NCBI RefSeq assembly: GCF_900177415.1
Contig: NZ_FXAF01000003.1
Coordinates: forward strand, 186,001 to 250,000
DNA: 64,000 nucleotides
Direction of reading: 5' to 3'
Source: Xaviernesmea oryzae
GTDB taxonomy: Bacteria > Pseudomonadota > Alphaproteobacteria > Rhizobiales > Rhizobiaceae
The translations under genes were made by a program, and so were the position numbers. The notes beneath the pieces are model-generated. The model was not told where the DNA came from. It worked only from the letters and a program-made list of their open reading frames with translations, and did not search any database. The number at the start of each line of letters is the position of its first letter. The first letter of the stretch is position 1. Positions 36,375 to 45,906 of the stretch are shown here, one piece after another.

Positions 36375-37307
36375 TCACCGCCCCGGCATGATCTCTGCCG
36401 CGGCCTGGCGGATGGTCTGCATGAGAATGGAAAGCGGAGCCGGCGGATGGGCGTCGGCCCGCATGGTAAGTCCCACAGGTCCCCGGGTCTCGCTCGTATC
36501 GATCGGCAGGGTCGCGAGGAGGCCGTCCTCGATATCCGCGGCGACGACGCCGGCCGAAATGATCCAGATCGCATCGCTGGAACGCACGAAGGCGCGGCCG
36601 AATGCATCCGACACCGTCTCAACCTGTATCGGCAGGCTCGCCACGCCGTTTGCGATCAGGAATTGTTCGACCGAGGGCCTGATGATCGAGCCGCGCGTCG
36701 GCATCAGCACCGGATAATCCCCGAGACCCTCGAAGACCGAGCGTTTGCCCTTGAGTAGCGAGTGGCCGTTGCGGACGGAGAACACCACCTGTTCGGAATA
36801 GAGGTGTTCGAAGGAAAGGCCTGTCATCTTTTCCGGCGACGCCAGGCGGCCGACGACGAGGTCGAGATCGCCGACCCGCAGCTGCTCCATCAAAACGGCA
36901 TTATCCCCTGTCACGATCTTCACGCGGCTGCCGGTCTTTTCCGCCAGGAACAGGGTCATGGCGCGCGGCATGACCCGGGTGGAGATGGTGGGCAGCGCGC
37001 CGATGCGAACGGGCGGAGCGGCGTCGAAGAGTTCCTGAGAAACGGAATCCATGCCCTGCCGCAGCGCCGTCAGCGCCGCGCCCGCGTGGCGGAGGAAGAC
37101 TTCGCCGTAGCGGGTGATGCGGATGCCGCGGCCTTCGCGCTCGAAGACGGAAACGCCGAGCGCCTCTTCGAGCTCGCGGATGGTCTTGGTGACGGCCGGC
37201 TGGCTGACGTTGAGGATTTCGGCGGCCTTGACGACACTTTTTTGCCGGGCGACCTCGACGAATGTATGCAGATGTCGAAACTTGACTCGGGGATTGATCA
37301 AGATCAA
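36375..37307 (-). CDS. pcaQ: LysR-type activator PcaQ of the pca genes
   Basis: This 310-residue regulator has an N-terminal winged helix beginning with VKFRHLHTFVEVARQKSVVKA, very typical of PcaQ, and recognition helix VSQPAVTKTIRELEEALG, followed by the LysR effector domain (about 95-300). It is divergent from pcaDCHGB. In Agrobacterium and Sinorhizobium, PcaQ activates this operon in response to carboxymuconolactone-pathway intermediates. No ATG is available: translation must start at TTG 37307 or at TTG 37301, both adjacent to the PcaQ box. Confidence 0.93.
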   Translation of the reverse strand: MILINPRVKFRHLHTFVEVARQKSVVKAAEILNVSQPAVTKTIRELEEALGVSVFEREGRGIRITRYGEVFLRHAGAALTALRQGMDSVSQELFDAAPPVRIGALPTISTRVMPRAMTLFLAEKTGSRVKIVTGDNAVLMEQLRVGDLDLVVGRLASPEKMTGLSFEHLYSEQVVFSVRNGHSLLKGKRSVFEGLGDYPVLMPTRGSIIRPSVEQFLIANGVASLPIQVETVSDAFGRAFVRSSDAIWIISAGVVAADIEDGLLATLPIDTSETRGPVGLTMRADAHPPAPLSILMQTIRQAAAEIMPGR

Positions 37308-37323
37308 ATAACCCTACGGTTAG
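37308..37323. promoter_or_regulatory. PcaQ box (ATAACC-N4-GGTTAG)
   Basis: ATAACC (37308-37313), CTAC, GGTTAG (37318-37323) matches the published rhizobial PcaQ box ATAACC-N4-GGTTAA at 11 of 12 defined positions. A second arm CCTAACC (37350-37356) is the inverted copy of GGTTAGG (37318-37324), 32 bp centre to centre, and may be the activation subsite. The box lies directly against the pcaQ start codon and 73 bases before pcaD. Confidence 0.85.
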
Positions 37324-37395
37324 GAGATTATGCTGAAAATATCATTTTACCTAACCGGAAACTAGTGCAATCTATAAATGTGAGAGGAGGCGCGG

Positions 37396-38193
37396 ATGCA
37401 GTTTGTACACATCAACGATATTGTGATCCATTACGACATCCGCCGTGCGGGTGACGGGAAGCCCGTCATCGTCTTCATCAATTCGCTCGGAACCGACAGC
37501 CGCATCTGGCACAGCGAGCTGCCCAAGCTTGCCGAAGACTATACGATCCTCACCTATGACAAGCGCGGCCACGGGCTTTCCGGCCTCGGCAATCCGCCCT
37601 ATTCGATCGACGATCATGTGGCCGATCTTGCCGGTCTCCTCGACCATCTGGATCTGTCGAGGGTCATCGTCTGCGGCCTTTCCGTCGGCGGCCTGATCGC
37701 GCAAAGGCTCCATGCGAGCCGGCCCGATCTCGTGAAGGCGCTCATCCTGTCCAATACGGCGCACAAGATCGGCACCGCCGAGACATGGGCGGCGCGCATT
37801 GCCGCCGTGGAGCAGAACGGCATCGGCAGCATTCTCGACGCGATCATGGAGCGCTGGTTCACCGCGCCGTTCCGCAAGCCGGAGAATGCCGCCTATCAGG
37901 GCTATTGCAACATGCTCGTGCGCCAGCCGGCCCTCGGTTATAGCGGCACCTGCGCTGCCATCCGCGACGCGGATTTCACCGAGGCTGCGAAGAAGATCGC
38001 CGTGCCGGTGCTTTGCATCGCCGGCGAAGAAGACGGATCGACGCCGCCGGATCTCGTCCGGTCGCTTGCCGGCCTGATCCCCGGCGCACGCTACGAAGTC
38101 ATCGCCGGCGCGGCGCATATCCCCTGCGTCGAGGCGCCTGCCGCCCATGCCGCGCTGATCCGCGGTTTCATCGAACAATTGGACGAGGAATAG
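37396..38193 (+). CDS. pcaD: 3-oxoadipate enol-lactonase PcaD
   Basis: This 265-residue alpha/beta hydrolase converts beta-ketoadipate enol-lactone to beta-ketoadipate. The nucleophile Ser lies in GLSVGG (about residue 96), with the acid in GEEDGSTPP and the catalytic His in GAAHIPCVE (about residue 243). It has ribosome site AGGAGG and is the first gene of pcaDCHGB, the rhizobial gene order. Confidence 0.95.
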   Translation: MQFVHINDIVIHYDIRRAGDGKPVIVFINSLGTDSRIWHSELPKLAEDYTILTYDKRGHGLSGLGNPPYSIDDHVADLAGLLDHLDLSRVIVCGLSVGGLIAQRLHASRPDLVKALILSNTAHKIGTAETWAARIAAVEQNGIGSILDAIMERWFTAPFRKPENAAYQGYCNMLVRQPALGYSGTCAAIRDADFTEAAKKIAVPVLCIAGEEDGSTPPDLVRSLAGLIPGARYEVIAGAAHIPCVEAPAAHAALIRGFIEQLDEE

Positions 38194-38195
38194 AT

Positions 38196-39349
<1,154 letters not shown>

Positions 39350-39352
39350 TCC

Positions 39353-39970
39353 ATGGTCCAGCAGCTTCACTATTTGAAGGAATCCGCCTCGCAGACCGCG
39401 GGACCGTACGTGCATATCGGCTGCACGCCGAACTTTTCCGGCATTACCGGTGTGTACGAGACCGATCTGGGCTCCGGTTCGCTGGTCAACGACAAGACCC
39501 GCGGCGAGCGTATCACCATCCGCGGTTTCGTCTATGACGGCGCCATGACGCCGCTCAAGGACGCGCTGATCGAGATCTGGCAGGCGGATTCCGACGGTTT
39601 CTACAACAGCCCGTCGGAAACCCGCGGCAAGGCCGACCCGAACTTCTTCGGCTGGGCCCGCCAGCCGGGCGACATGGCGACCGGCGAATTCGCCTTCGAG
39701 ACGATCAAGCCCGGGAAAGTGCCTTTCCGCGACGGCCGCCTGATGGCCCCGCACGTCAATTTCTGGATCGTCGCGCGCGGCATCAACCTCGGCCTCAACA
39801 CCCGCATGTACTTCTCCGACGAGGAAGAAGCCAATGCGGCGGACCCGATCTTGTCGCGCATCGAGCACCGCGTCCGCGTCCCCACCCTGATCGGCAAGCG
39901 CGAAGGCGACACCGTTACCTTCAACATCTATCTTCAGGGCGAAAACGAGACGATATTCTTCGATATCTAA
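39353..39970 (+). CDS. pcaG: Protocatechuate 3,4-dioxygenase alpha subunit PcaG
   Basis: This 205-residue subunit has the intradiol dioxygenase fold but not the complete iron site, as usual for alpha subunits (PHVNFWIVARG replaces the beta subunit HIHFSVFG region). The motif LIEIWQADSDGFY is typical. It follows pcaH by 3 bases and forms the alpha-beta protomer with it. Confidence 0.97.
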   Translation: MVQQLHYLKESASQTAGPYVHIGCTPNFSGITGVYETDLGSGSLVNDKTRGERITIRGFVYDGAMTPLKDALIEIWQADSDGFYNSPSETRGKADPNFFGWARQPGDMATGEFAFETIKPGKVPFRDGRLMAPHVNFWIVARGINLGLNTRMYFSDEEEANAADPILSRIEHRVRVPTLIGKREGDTVTFNIYLQGENETIFFDI

Positions 39971-40005
39971 ACCGGAGAATCAGAGGCCCGGCCACGGGAG
40001 TGTAC

Positions 40006-41061
40006 ATGAGCGTCTCGGCATTCGAGCACCCGTTTCTTTCCGGTCTCGTCGGCGACGACGAGACCGGAAGGTTGTTTTCGGCGCAAGCCGAGATCGACGC
40101 CATGCTGGCCTTCGAAGCGGGCCTTGCCAGAGCCGAGGCGGCCTTCGGCGTCATCCCCGCCGATGCGGCCGAGCGCATTTCGACCGTCTGCAGCACGTTC
40201 CAGCCGGATATGGCCGGGCTTCGCAAAGGAACCGGCCGCGACGGCGTCGTGGTTGCCGAACTCGTCAAGCAGCTCCGCGGAGCTGTCGGCGGCGAGGCCG
40301 GAAAGCATGTGCATTTCGGTGCGACCAGCCAGGACGTCATCGATACGGCGCTGATGATCCGCCTGAAAAAGGTCTGCATCCTGTTTGCCGAACGGCTTGC
40401 TGCGCTCGAAAAGGCGTTCGGGGAGATCGATGCGAAATTCGGCGCGAGGCCCCTGATGGGGCACACGCGCATGCAGGCGGCGATCCCGATCACGGTCTCC
40501 GACCGTATCCGGGCGTGGAAGGAGCCGCTGACGCGCCATCGCCAGCGGCTGGATGCCTTTTCCGGAAACGGTTTCGCCGTACAGTTCGGTGGCGCCGCAG
40601 GCACCCTGGAGAAGCTGGGCGAAAAGGCTGCCGAGGTGCGCCGGGCACTCGCCCGGGAACTGCTTCTCGCGGATGCGCCGCAATGGCAGAGCCAGCGCGA
40701 CCGCCTGGCGGAATTTTCAGGCATTCTCTCCCTCGTCTCCGGCTCGCTCGGCAAGCTCGGCCAGGACGTGGCGCTGCTTGCGGAAATGGGCGGCGAGATG
40801 GAGCTCGCCGGCGGCGGCGGCTCCTCCGCCATGGCCCACAAGCAGAACCCGGTCGCGGCCGAAGTGCTGGTCTCGCTCGCCCGCTTCAACGCGGTACAGC
40901 TTTCCGGCATGCAGCAGGCCCTGGTGCACGAGCAGGAGCGCTCCGGCGCCGCCTGGACGCTCGAATGGCTGATCCTGCCGTCCATGGTGATGGCGACGGG
41001 TGCGTCGCTGCGCCTTGCCGCGGAACTTGCCGGCAATGTCAGGTCGCTCGGGAAGCGATGA
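40006..41061 (+). CDS. pcaB: 3-carboxy-cis,cis-muconate cycloisomerase PcaB
   Basis: This 351-residue protein belongs to the fumarase/aspartase superfamily. The signature GSSAMAHKQNPVAAE (about residues 270-285, catalytic loop) and the N-terminal VHFGATSQDVIDTA are both intact. It has ribosome site GGGAG before the ATG at 40006. The protein is about 100 residues shorter than Pseudomonas PcaB, as in other rhizobia, because the C-terminal helical domain is reduced. It converts 3-carboxymuconate to gamma-carboxymuconolactone. Confidence 0.95.
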   Translation: MSVSAFEHPFLSGLVGDDETGRLFSAQAEIDAMLAFEAGLARAEAAFGVIPADAAERISTVCSTFQPDMAGLRKGTGRDGVVVAELVKQLRGAVGGEAGKHVHFGATSQDVIDTALMIRLKKVCILFAERLAALEKAFGEIDAKFGARPLMGHTRMQAAIPITVSDRIRAWKEPLTRHRQRLDAFSGNGFAVQFGGAAGTLEKLGEKAAEVRRALARELLLADAPQWQSQRDRLAEFSGILSLVSGSLGKLGQDVALLAEMGGEMELAGGGGSSAMAHKQNPVAAEVLVSLARFNAVQLSGMQQALVHEQERSGAAWTLEWLILPSMVMATGASLRLAAELAGNVRSLGKR

Positions 41062-41132
41062 CTTCGCTTCATTGAAAATTGTGCCCTCATGTAATACCTT
41101 TTTCAAGCAAAGCATTACCGAGGGATTTGTCC

Positions 41133-41366
41133 ATGAGCACCACCGTAACCGCCAAAGGCCAGGTGACTATTCCGAAAGCAGTGCGCAATCTTTTGGGCAT
41201 TGTGCCGGGAACTCAGATCGAATTTGAGAGGGCCGATGATGGTAATGTGATCATAAAGCGCGCTGACGGTAAAAAGCCCACGGGGCGTTTTGCCAAGTTT
41301 CGCGGCCACGCCGGGCCGGGCATGAACACGGACGAGCTTATGAATTTGCTTCGGGGGGATGATTGA
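41133..41366 (+). CDS. AbrB/MazE-like antitoxin (VapB type)
   Basis: This 77-residue protein opens with the SpoVT-AbrB swapped-hairpin motif MSTTVTAKGQVTIPKAVRNL and a PGTQIEFE continuation; residues 45-77 (GRFAKFRGHAGPGMNTDELM) form the usual toxin-binding tail. The ribosome site GAGGG precedes the ATG at 41133. It is coupled to the PIN-domain gene by TTGA at 41363-41366. The antitoxin is intact although the toxin frame is broken. Confidence 0.92.
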   Translation: MSTTVTAKGQVTIPKAVRNLLGIVPGTQIEFERADDGNVIIKRADGKKPTGRFAKFRGHAGPGMNTDELMNLLRGDD

Positions 41367-41765
41367 CGCTCGTTGACACGAACGTTCTGCTTGACCTTCT
41401 CACTGCGGACCCTCGATGGGCGAACTGGTCTGAAGGGCAGTTGGAGGCCGCCGCGCTGCGAGGACCGGTGCTCATCAATGATATCATCTATGCCGAGCTG
41501 GCTACTCGATATCAACGGATTGAAGAGCTTAACGCTTTTGTGGACGGAAGGCCTTATCATGGCTCCGATATCAAGGTCTGCCTTGTTCATCGCCGCAAAA
41601 GCTCATCTTCTATATCGCAATGCAGGGGGCAGGAAGACGGGCGTTTTGTCGGATTTCTTCATCGGGGCACAAGCAGCGGCGGAAGGCATTCCATTGCTTA
41701 CACGTGACATCAGAAAATATCGGACCTATTTTCCGCAGGTGGAATTGCTCACGCCAGAGGCCTGA
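41363..41765 (+). pseudogene. vapC-like PIN-domain toxin, frameshifted
   Basis: The first reading frame (from the TTG at 41363) gives a normal PIN start, MTLVDTNVLLDLL, with the acidic residues Asp5 and Glu of YAELATRY (about residue 46), then departs after RIEELNAFVDG. The normal PIN ending, RSALFIAAKAHLLYR, DFFIGAQAAAEG and RYRTYFPQVELL, is found one base forward in another frame, up to 41765. So a one-base insertion (or two-base deletion) near 41540-41560 separates the two halves. As read, no complete toxin is produced; a sequencing error or ribosomal frameshift cannot be excluded. Confidence 0.85.
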
Positions 41766-41893
41766 TCGGAAGGGCAGTCTGTAGTCTGGTTCGCATGCTT
41801 GACCATTTCACAGGACGTAGTGTCCGCTGCTTCCGTTGAGGTGGCGAATAAAGCGAGACGCCCACCGGGCGATGGGCTTTTAGGGAGGGCCTT

Positions 41894-43069
41894 ATGAAGA
41901 AACTTGCCATGGCCGCGTTTGCGGTCGCCGTTCTGTCGAGTGCCGCTTATGCCGATACGATCAAGGTCGGCGTCATCGGCCCGTTTTCAGGGCCTTTCGC
42001 CGTCTCGGGCAAGAATTTCAAGGTGGGCATAGATGCCTGGCTTGCGGTCAACGGCAACAAGGTCGGCGACAACGAGATCCAGATCGTCTATCGCGACATA
42101 CCTCAGGCCGATCCGGCGCAGTCCAAATCGCTGGCGCAGGAGCTCATCGTGCGCGAGGGGGTGCAATATCTCGCCGGCTTCTACTTCACGCCGGATGCCA
42201 TGGCCGCCGCGCCGCTGCTGAGCCAGGGCAATGTGCCGATGGTGGTGATGAATGCGGCAACATCCGCGATCGTGACAGCGAGCCCCTATGTGGTGCGCAC
42301 CTCCTTCACCATGTGGCAGAACACGACGCCCATCGCCAAAGTGGCGAAGGACCAGGGCGTGACCAAGGTGATCACACTGGTTTCCGATTACGGTCCGGGC
42401 ATCGATGCGGAAAACGCCTTCAAGGCGGCTTTCGAAAAGGAGGACGGCCAGGTGGTCGAAACCATCCGCATGCCGCTGTCCACCAACGATTTCGCGCCGC
42501 TGATGCAGCGCGTGAAGGATTCGGGCGCCGAGGCGCTCTTCGCCTTCCTGCCGTCGGGTCCGCCGACGCTCGCCTTCGTCAAGGCCTATAACGACAACGG
42601 GCTGAAAGCGGCCGGTATCAAGTTCTTCGCGACCGGCGACCTGACGCCGGAGTCGGACCTGCCGGCGCTGGGTGATGCCGGCCTCGGCCTGACGACCACC
42701 TACCACTATTCCGTCTCGCACGATTCGCCGGAGAACAAGGCTTTCGTCGCGGCCGCGGAGAAGGCGATCGGCAATCCCGTAGAGCTGACCTTCCCGGCGG
42801 TCGGCGCCTATGACGGCATGTATGTGATCTCCAGGATGATCGAGGCGACCGGCGGAAAGAAGGACGCCAAGGCGGCCGTCGAGGCCGTGAAAGGCCTTTC
42901 GTGGACGAGCCCGCGCGGGCCGGTCACCATCGATCCGGAAAGCAGGCACATCACCCAGAACGTCTACCTGCGTGAGGTCGGAAGGGACGCCGATGGCAAA
43001 TACATCAACAAGGAGATCCAGACCTTTGAAAAGCAAGGCGATCCGGGTCTGGCTTTCGTGAAGAAATAG
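41894..43069 (+). CDS. Branched-chain/aromatic-type ABC substrate-binding protein (LivK family)
   Basis: This 391-residue periplasmic protein has a signal peptide ending in SSAAYA (about residue 20) and the receptor family ligand-binding region domain (type 1 periplasmic fold: IKVGVIGPFSGPFAVSG). Ribosome site GGGAGGGCC precedes the ATG. It lies upstream of the permease pair and ATPases 43275-46603. Family members bind branched-chain amino acids, amides or aromatic acids; its position next to the pca genes makes an aromatic acid a reasonable guess. Confidence 0.92.
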   Translation: MKKLAMAAFAVAVLSSAAYADTIKVGVIGPFSGPFAVSGKNFKVGIDAWLAVNGNKVGDNEIQIVYRDIPQADPAQSKSLAQELIVREGVQYLAGFYFTPDAMAAAPLLSQGNVPMVVMNAATSAIVTASPYVVRTSFTMWQNTTPIAKVAKDQGVTKVITLVSDYGPGIDAENAFKAAFEKEDGQVVETIRMPLSTNDFAPLMQRVKDSGAEALFAFLPSGPPTLAFVKAYNDNGLKAAGIKFFATGDLTPESDLPALGDAGLGLTTTYHYSVSHDSPENKAFVAAAEKAIGNPVELTFPAVGAYDGMYVISRMIEATGGKKDAKAAVEAVKGLSWTSPRGPVTIDPESRHITQNVYLREVGRDADGKYINKEIQTFEKQGDPGLAFVKK

Positions 43070-43090
43070 GTTTGATTTTCGGGTTGTTTG

Positions 43091-43223
43091 CCCTCATCCG
43101 CCTGCCGGCAACTCTCCCCCGCTTGCGGGGAGAAGGACTTATGACGCATCGCTTTCCCGATTGAAGGCGCTGCCCGAGGCACATCCCCTCTCCCCGCGAG
43201 CGGGGAGAGGGTTAGGGTGAGGG
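43091..43223. repeat. Rhizobial intergenic mosaic palindromic repeat (RIME-like)
   Basis: The gap between the binding-protein and LivH-type genes carries an element bounded by CCCTCA (43091-43096) and TGAGGG (43218-43223). Inside are two hairpins, TCTCCCC with GGGGAGA (43113-43133) and the stronger CCCTCTCCCCGC (43186-43197) with its complement (43200-43211). This matches the well-known Rhizobiaceae family of GC-rich intergenic repeats with CCCTCATCCG ends. It may also act as a transcript-stabilising element between livK and livH. Confidence 0.8.
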
Positions 43224-43274
43224 GCATTCAGGCACGGGGAAGCTCTCCGCATCGATCAAGGAACTGTCACACCC

Positions 43275-44141
43275 ATGCAGACCGTGTTCAGCATAGCCGT
43301 CGATGCGCTGGCCTATGGCATGGTGCTGTTCGTGATCTCGATCGGGCTTTCGGTGACGATGGGCCTGATGCGGGTGGTGAACCTGGCGCACGGGGCCTTC
43401 GCGATGATCGCCGGATATCTCGCCTCCTACGCGGCGCGCGATCTGGGCCTCGGATACGCTGCCGGTATCCTGATTGCGGTCGTTGGCACGGTGATCATCG
43501 CCATCCCCCTCGAACGCTTCCTCTACCGCCGCCTCTACGGCGCCACCGAACTGACGCAGGTGCTGATGACGATCGGCATCACCTTCTGCGTCATCGGCAT
43601 CGCCAATTTCATCTTCGGCCCGACGCTGAAGACCATTCCCCTGCCGCCGGCGCTGCAGGGATCTGTCGACCTCGGCTTTCGCTCGATCGCCGCACACCGC
43701 GTCTTCGCGATCGTCTGCGGCCTCGTCGTGGCGCTGGCGCTCTGGTTTCTGATCGAACGCACCGCTTTCGGCATCCGGCTGCGGGCGGCGGTGGACAATG
43801 CCGCAATGGCCGCGGCCCTCGGCGTGCGGACGGAGGTCGTCTATGCGGTGAGCTTCGCGGTGGCGATCGGGCTTGCCGCGCTCGGGGGCGTGGTCGGCGC
43901 CGAGCTCTTGCCGGTGGAGCCCTATTATGCGCTGCGCTACATGGTGACCTTTCTCGTGGTCGTTTCGGTCGGCGGGGCGGGTTCCATTCCGGGCGCGCTG
44001 CTTGCTTGCCTGGTCCTCGGCGCGATCGACACGACCGGCCGCTATCTCGCGCCCGAATACGGCGAGTTCTTTTTCTACCTTGCGGTGATCGTGATCGTGA
44101 CGCTGTTCCCGCGCGGGCTCCTTGGGCGCTCGAAGCAATGA
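43275..44141 (+). CDS. ABC permease, LivH type
   Basis: This 288-residue protein has eight hydrophobic helices and the conserved LivH segments GLMRVVNLAHGAFAMIAGYL (about residues 29-48) and GIRLRAAVDNAAMAAALGV (about residue 175). Its last bases overlap the LivM-type gene by ATGA. It is one half of the heterodimeric branched-chain-type permease. Confidence 0.93.
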   Translation: MQTVFSIAVDALAYGMVLFVISIGLSVTMGLMRVVNLAHGAFAMIAGYLASYAARDLGLGYAAGILIAVVGTVIIAIPLERFLYRRLYGATELTQVLMTIGITFCVIGIANFIFGPTLKTIPLPPALQGSVDLGFRSIAAHRVFAIVCGLVVALALWFLIERTAFGIRLRAAVDNAAMAAALGVRTEVVYAVSFAVAIGLAALGGVVGAELLPVEPYYALRYMVTFLVVVSVGGAGSIPGALLACLVLGAIDTTGRYLAPEYGEFFFYLAVIVIVTLFPRGLLGRSKQ

Positions 44142-45145
44142 CAGCGCCGGTGGAGCATAGCGCGACGGTCAGCCCACCGGTCATCCGGCGCCTTATCGAT
44201 GGCGGATTGATCGGGGCTCTGGCGATCGCCGTGATCGGTGCGGCCGGCTATTACCTCTTTCCCAACAACCTCGCGCTGCTGACCCGGATGACGGCGATGG
44301 CGTTGCTGGTCCTGTCGCTTGACCTCGTCACCGGCTATTGTGGCGTGGCGACCCTCGGGCACGCGGCGTTGTTCGGGGCAGGCGCATACGGCGCGGGAAT
44401 CGCGGCCGCGCATTTCGGCATCAGCGAGCCACTCACCATGACCCTGATCGGAGCCGTCGCCGGTGCCGTCGCCGGGCTCGTGGCGGGCTTCGTGATCCTG
44501 CGCGCGCATGGCCTGGCGCAGCTCGTTCTGTCGATCGCGGTCATCCATCTCTTCCACGAGGCGGCCAACAAGGCGTCGCGCTGGACCGGCGGCAGCGACG
44601 GGCTCTCCGGCATCATGCCGAATGCCGTCTTCGGCCTGTTCGAATTCGATCTCTGGGGGCAGACGGCCTATATCTACGGTCTTGCGCTGCTGATCCTTGT
44701 TTTCGTGGCGCTCAAAATTCTCGTCCGTTCGCCTTTCGGCATGCTGGCGCGCGGGGTGAGGGAAGATCCTGTCCGCGTCGGCGCCATGGGCGTTTCGGTC
44801 CATTCGGTGTTGCTTAGAGTCTACGTGATTTCGGGGGCGGTGGCCGGCATTGGCGGCGCGCTCTCGGCCATCTCCACGCAGGTCGTCGGCCTCGACAGCC
44901 TCTCCTTCACGCTCTCGGCGGAAGCGCTGGTCATGCTGGTCCTCGGCGGCACGGGCTCGCTCTACGGCGCACTGATCGGCACGATCGTCTTCATGTTCTT
45001 CGAGGATACGCTTTCGGCCATCAATCCGTTCCACTGGCTCACCATCATCGGGGCGCTGCTGGTCATGGTCGTGCTGTTCGCGCCGAAGGGACTGTATGGC
45101 TCGGCGGTGGCGCTTGTCGGCCGCTTCAGGCGGAGGCAGGCATGA
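44138..45145 (+). CDS. ABC permease, LivM type
   Basis: The 335-residue LivM-type permease starts at the ATG 44138 that overlaps the LivH-type gene; a longer upstream frame is not used. Typical features are SLDLVTGYCGVATLGHAALF (about residue 57), GMLARGVREDPVRVGAMGV (about residue 205) and GTGSLYGALIGTIVF (about residue 265). It pairs with the LivH-type protein. Confidence 0.93.
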   Translation: MTAPVEHSATVSPPVIRRLIDGGLIGALAIAVIGAAGYYLFPNNLALLTRMTAMALLVLSLDLVTGYCGVATLGHAALFGAGAYGAGIAAAHFGISEPLTMTLIGAVAGAVAGLVAGFVILRAHGLAQLVLSIAVIHLFHEAANKASRWTGGSDGLSGIMPNAVFGLFEFDLWGQTAYIYGLALLILVFVALKILVRSPFGMLARGVREDPVRVGAMGVSVHSVLLRVYVISGAVAGIGGALSAISTQVVGLDSLSFTLSAEALVMLVLGGTGSLYGALIGTIVFMFFEDTLSAINPFHWLTIIGALLVMVVLFAPKGLYGSAVALVGRFRRRQA

Positions 45146-45906
45146 GCACGCTCTTCGAAGTCCGGAATCTGAGGAAGAATTTCGGCGGCCTTGCGGTCAC
45201 CAACGACGTGTCGATCGGCCTGGCGCCGGGCGATCGGGTCGCATTGATCGGCCCGAACGGCGCCGGCAAGACCACCTTCGTCAATCTCGTCACCGGAAAT
45301 CTGAAGCCTGATTCCGGCAACGTCTTTCTGGGAAATGAGGATATCACGACGCTCAGGGCCGCGGAGCGGGTACGCCGGGGGCTCATCCGCTCCTTCCAGG
45401 TGACGCGGCTCTTTCTCGACATGACGCCGGAGGAACATGTCGCCTTGGCGATCCTGCAGCGGGAAGGCCAAGCCGGTCGGGTAGTCGGCCACTATTCAGG
45501 TCGGCCTGCGCTCATGCAGGAAGTTAGGGAGATACTGCATCAGTTTGGTCTTCTTGAACTTTCCAACATCAAAGCGCAGGAGATTGCCTACGGTCAGCAG
45601 CGTCTGCTGGAGATCGCGCTGGCGCTGGCGCTGAGGCCGAAAGTGCTGCTGCTCGACGAGCCGGCGGCCGGGGTGCCGCAATCGGAAACGGCGCGTATCG
45701 AGGCGGCGCTGAAGAGGCTTCCCGCCGACCTTGCCGTGCTGATGATCGATCACGACATGGACCTTGTCTTCCGCTTCGCCAAGCGGGTGATCGTGCTGGC
45801 CGCCGGCACGGTGATCTTCGACGGCCTGCCGAAGGACGTGATTGCCGATGCCCGTGTCCGGGAAGCCTATCTGGGGAACTACGCCGATGCCGGCAGCGTC
45901 GCTTGA
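45142..45906 (+). CDS. ABC transporter ATPase, LivG type
   Basis: This 254-residue ATPase has Walker A GPNGAGKTTF near residue 36, signature AYGQQRLLEIALAL, Walker B VLLLDEPAAGV and the LivG-typical insertion between Walker A and signature (FLDMTPEEHVALAILQRE). The start overlaps LivM by four bases. Confidence 0.94.
   Translation: MSTLFEVRNLRKNFGGLAVTNDVSIGLAPGDRVALIGPNGAGKTTFVNLVTGNLKPDSGNVFLGNEDITTLRAAERVRRGLIRSFQVTRLFLDMTPEEHVALAILQREGQAGRVVGHYSGRPALMQEVREILHQFGLLELSNIKAQEIAYGQQRLLEIALALALRPKVLLLDEPAAGVPQSETARIEAALKRLPADLAVLMIDHDMDLVFRFAKRVIVLAAGTVIFDGLPKDVIADARVREAYLGNYADAGSVA

Noticed and set aside
41860..41877. Short hairpin GCCCA/TGGGC followed by TTTTAG before the LivK-type gene
   Set aside because: The stem has only five pairs and alternative pairings compete. 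It may be part of a terminator for the toxin remnant, but I cannot support it.
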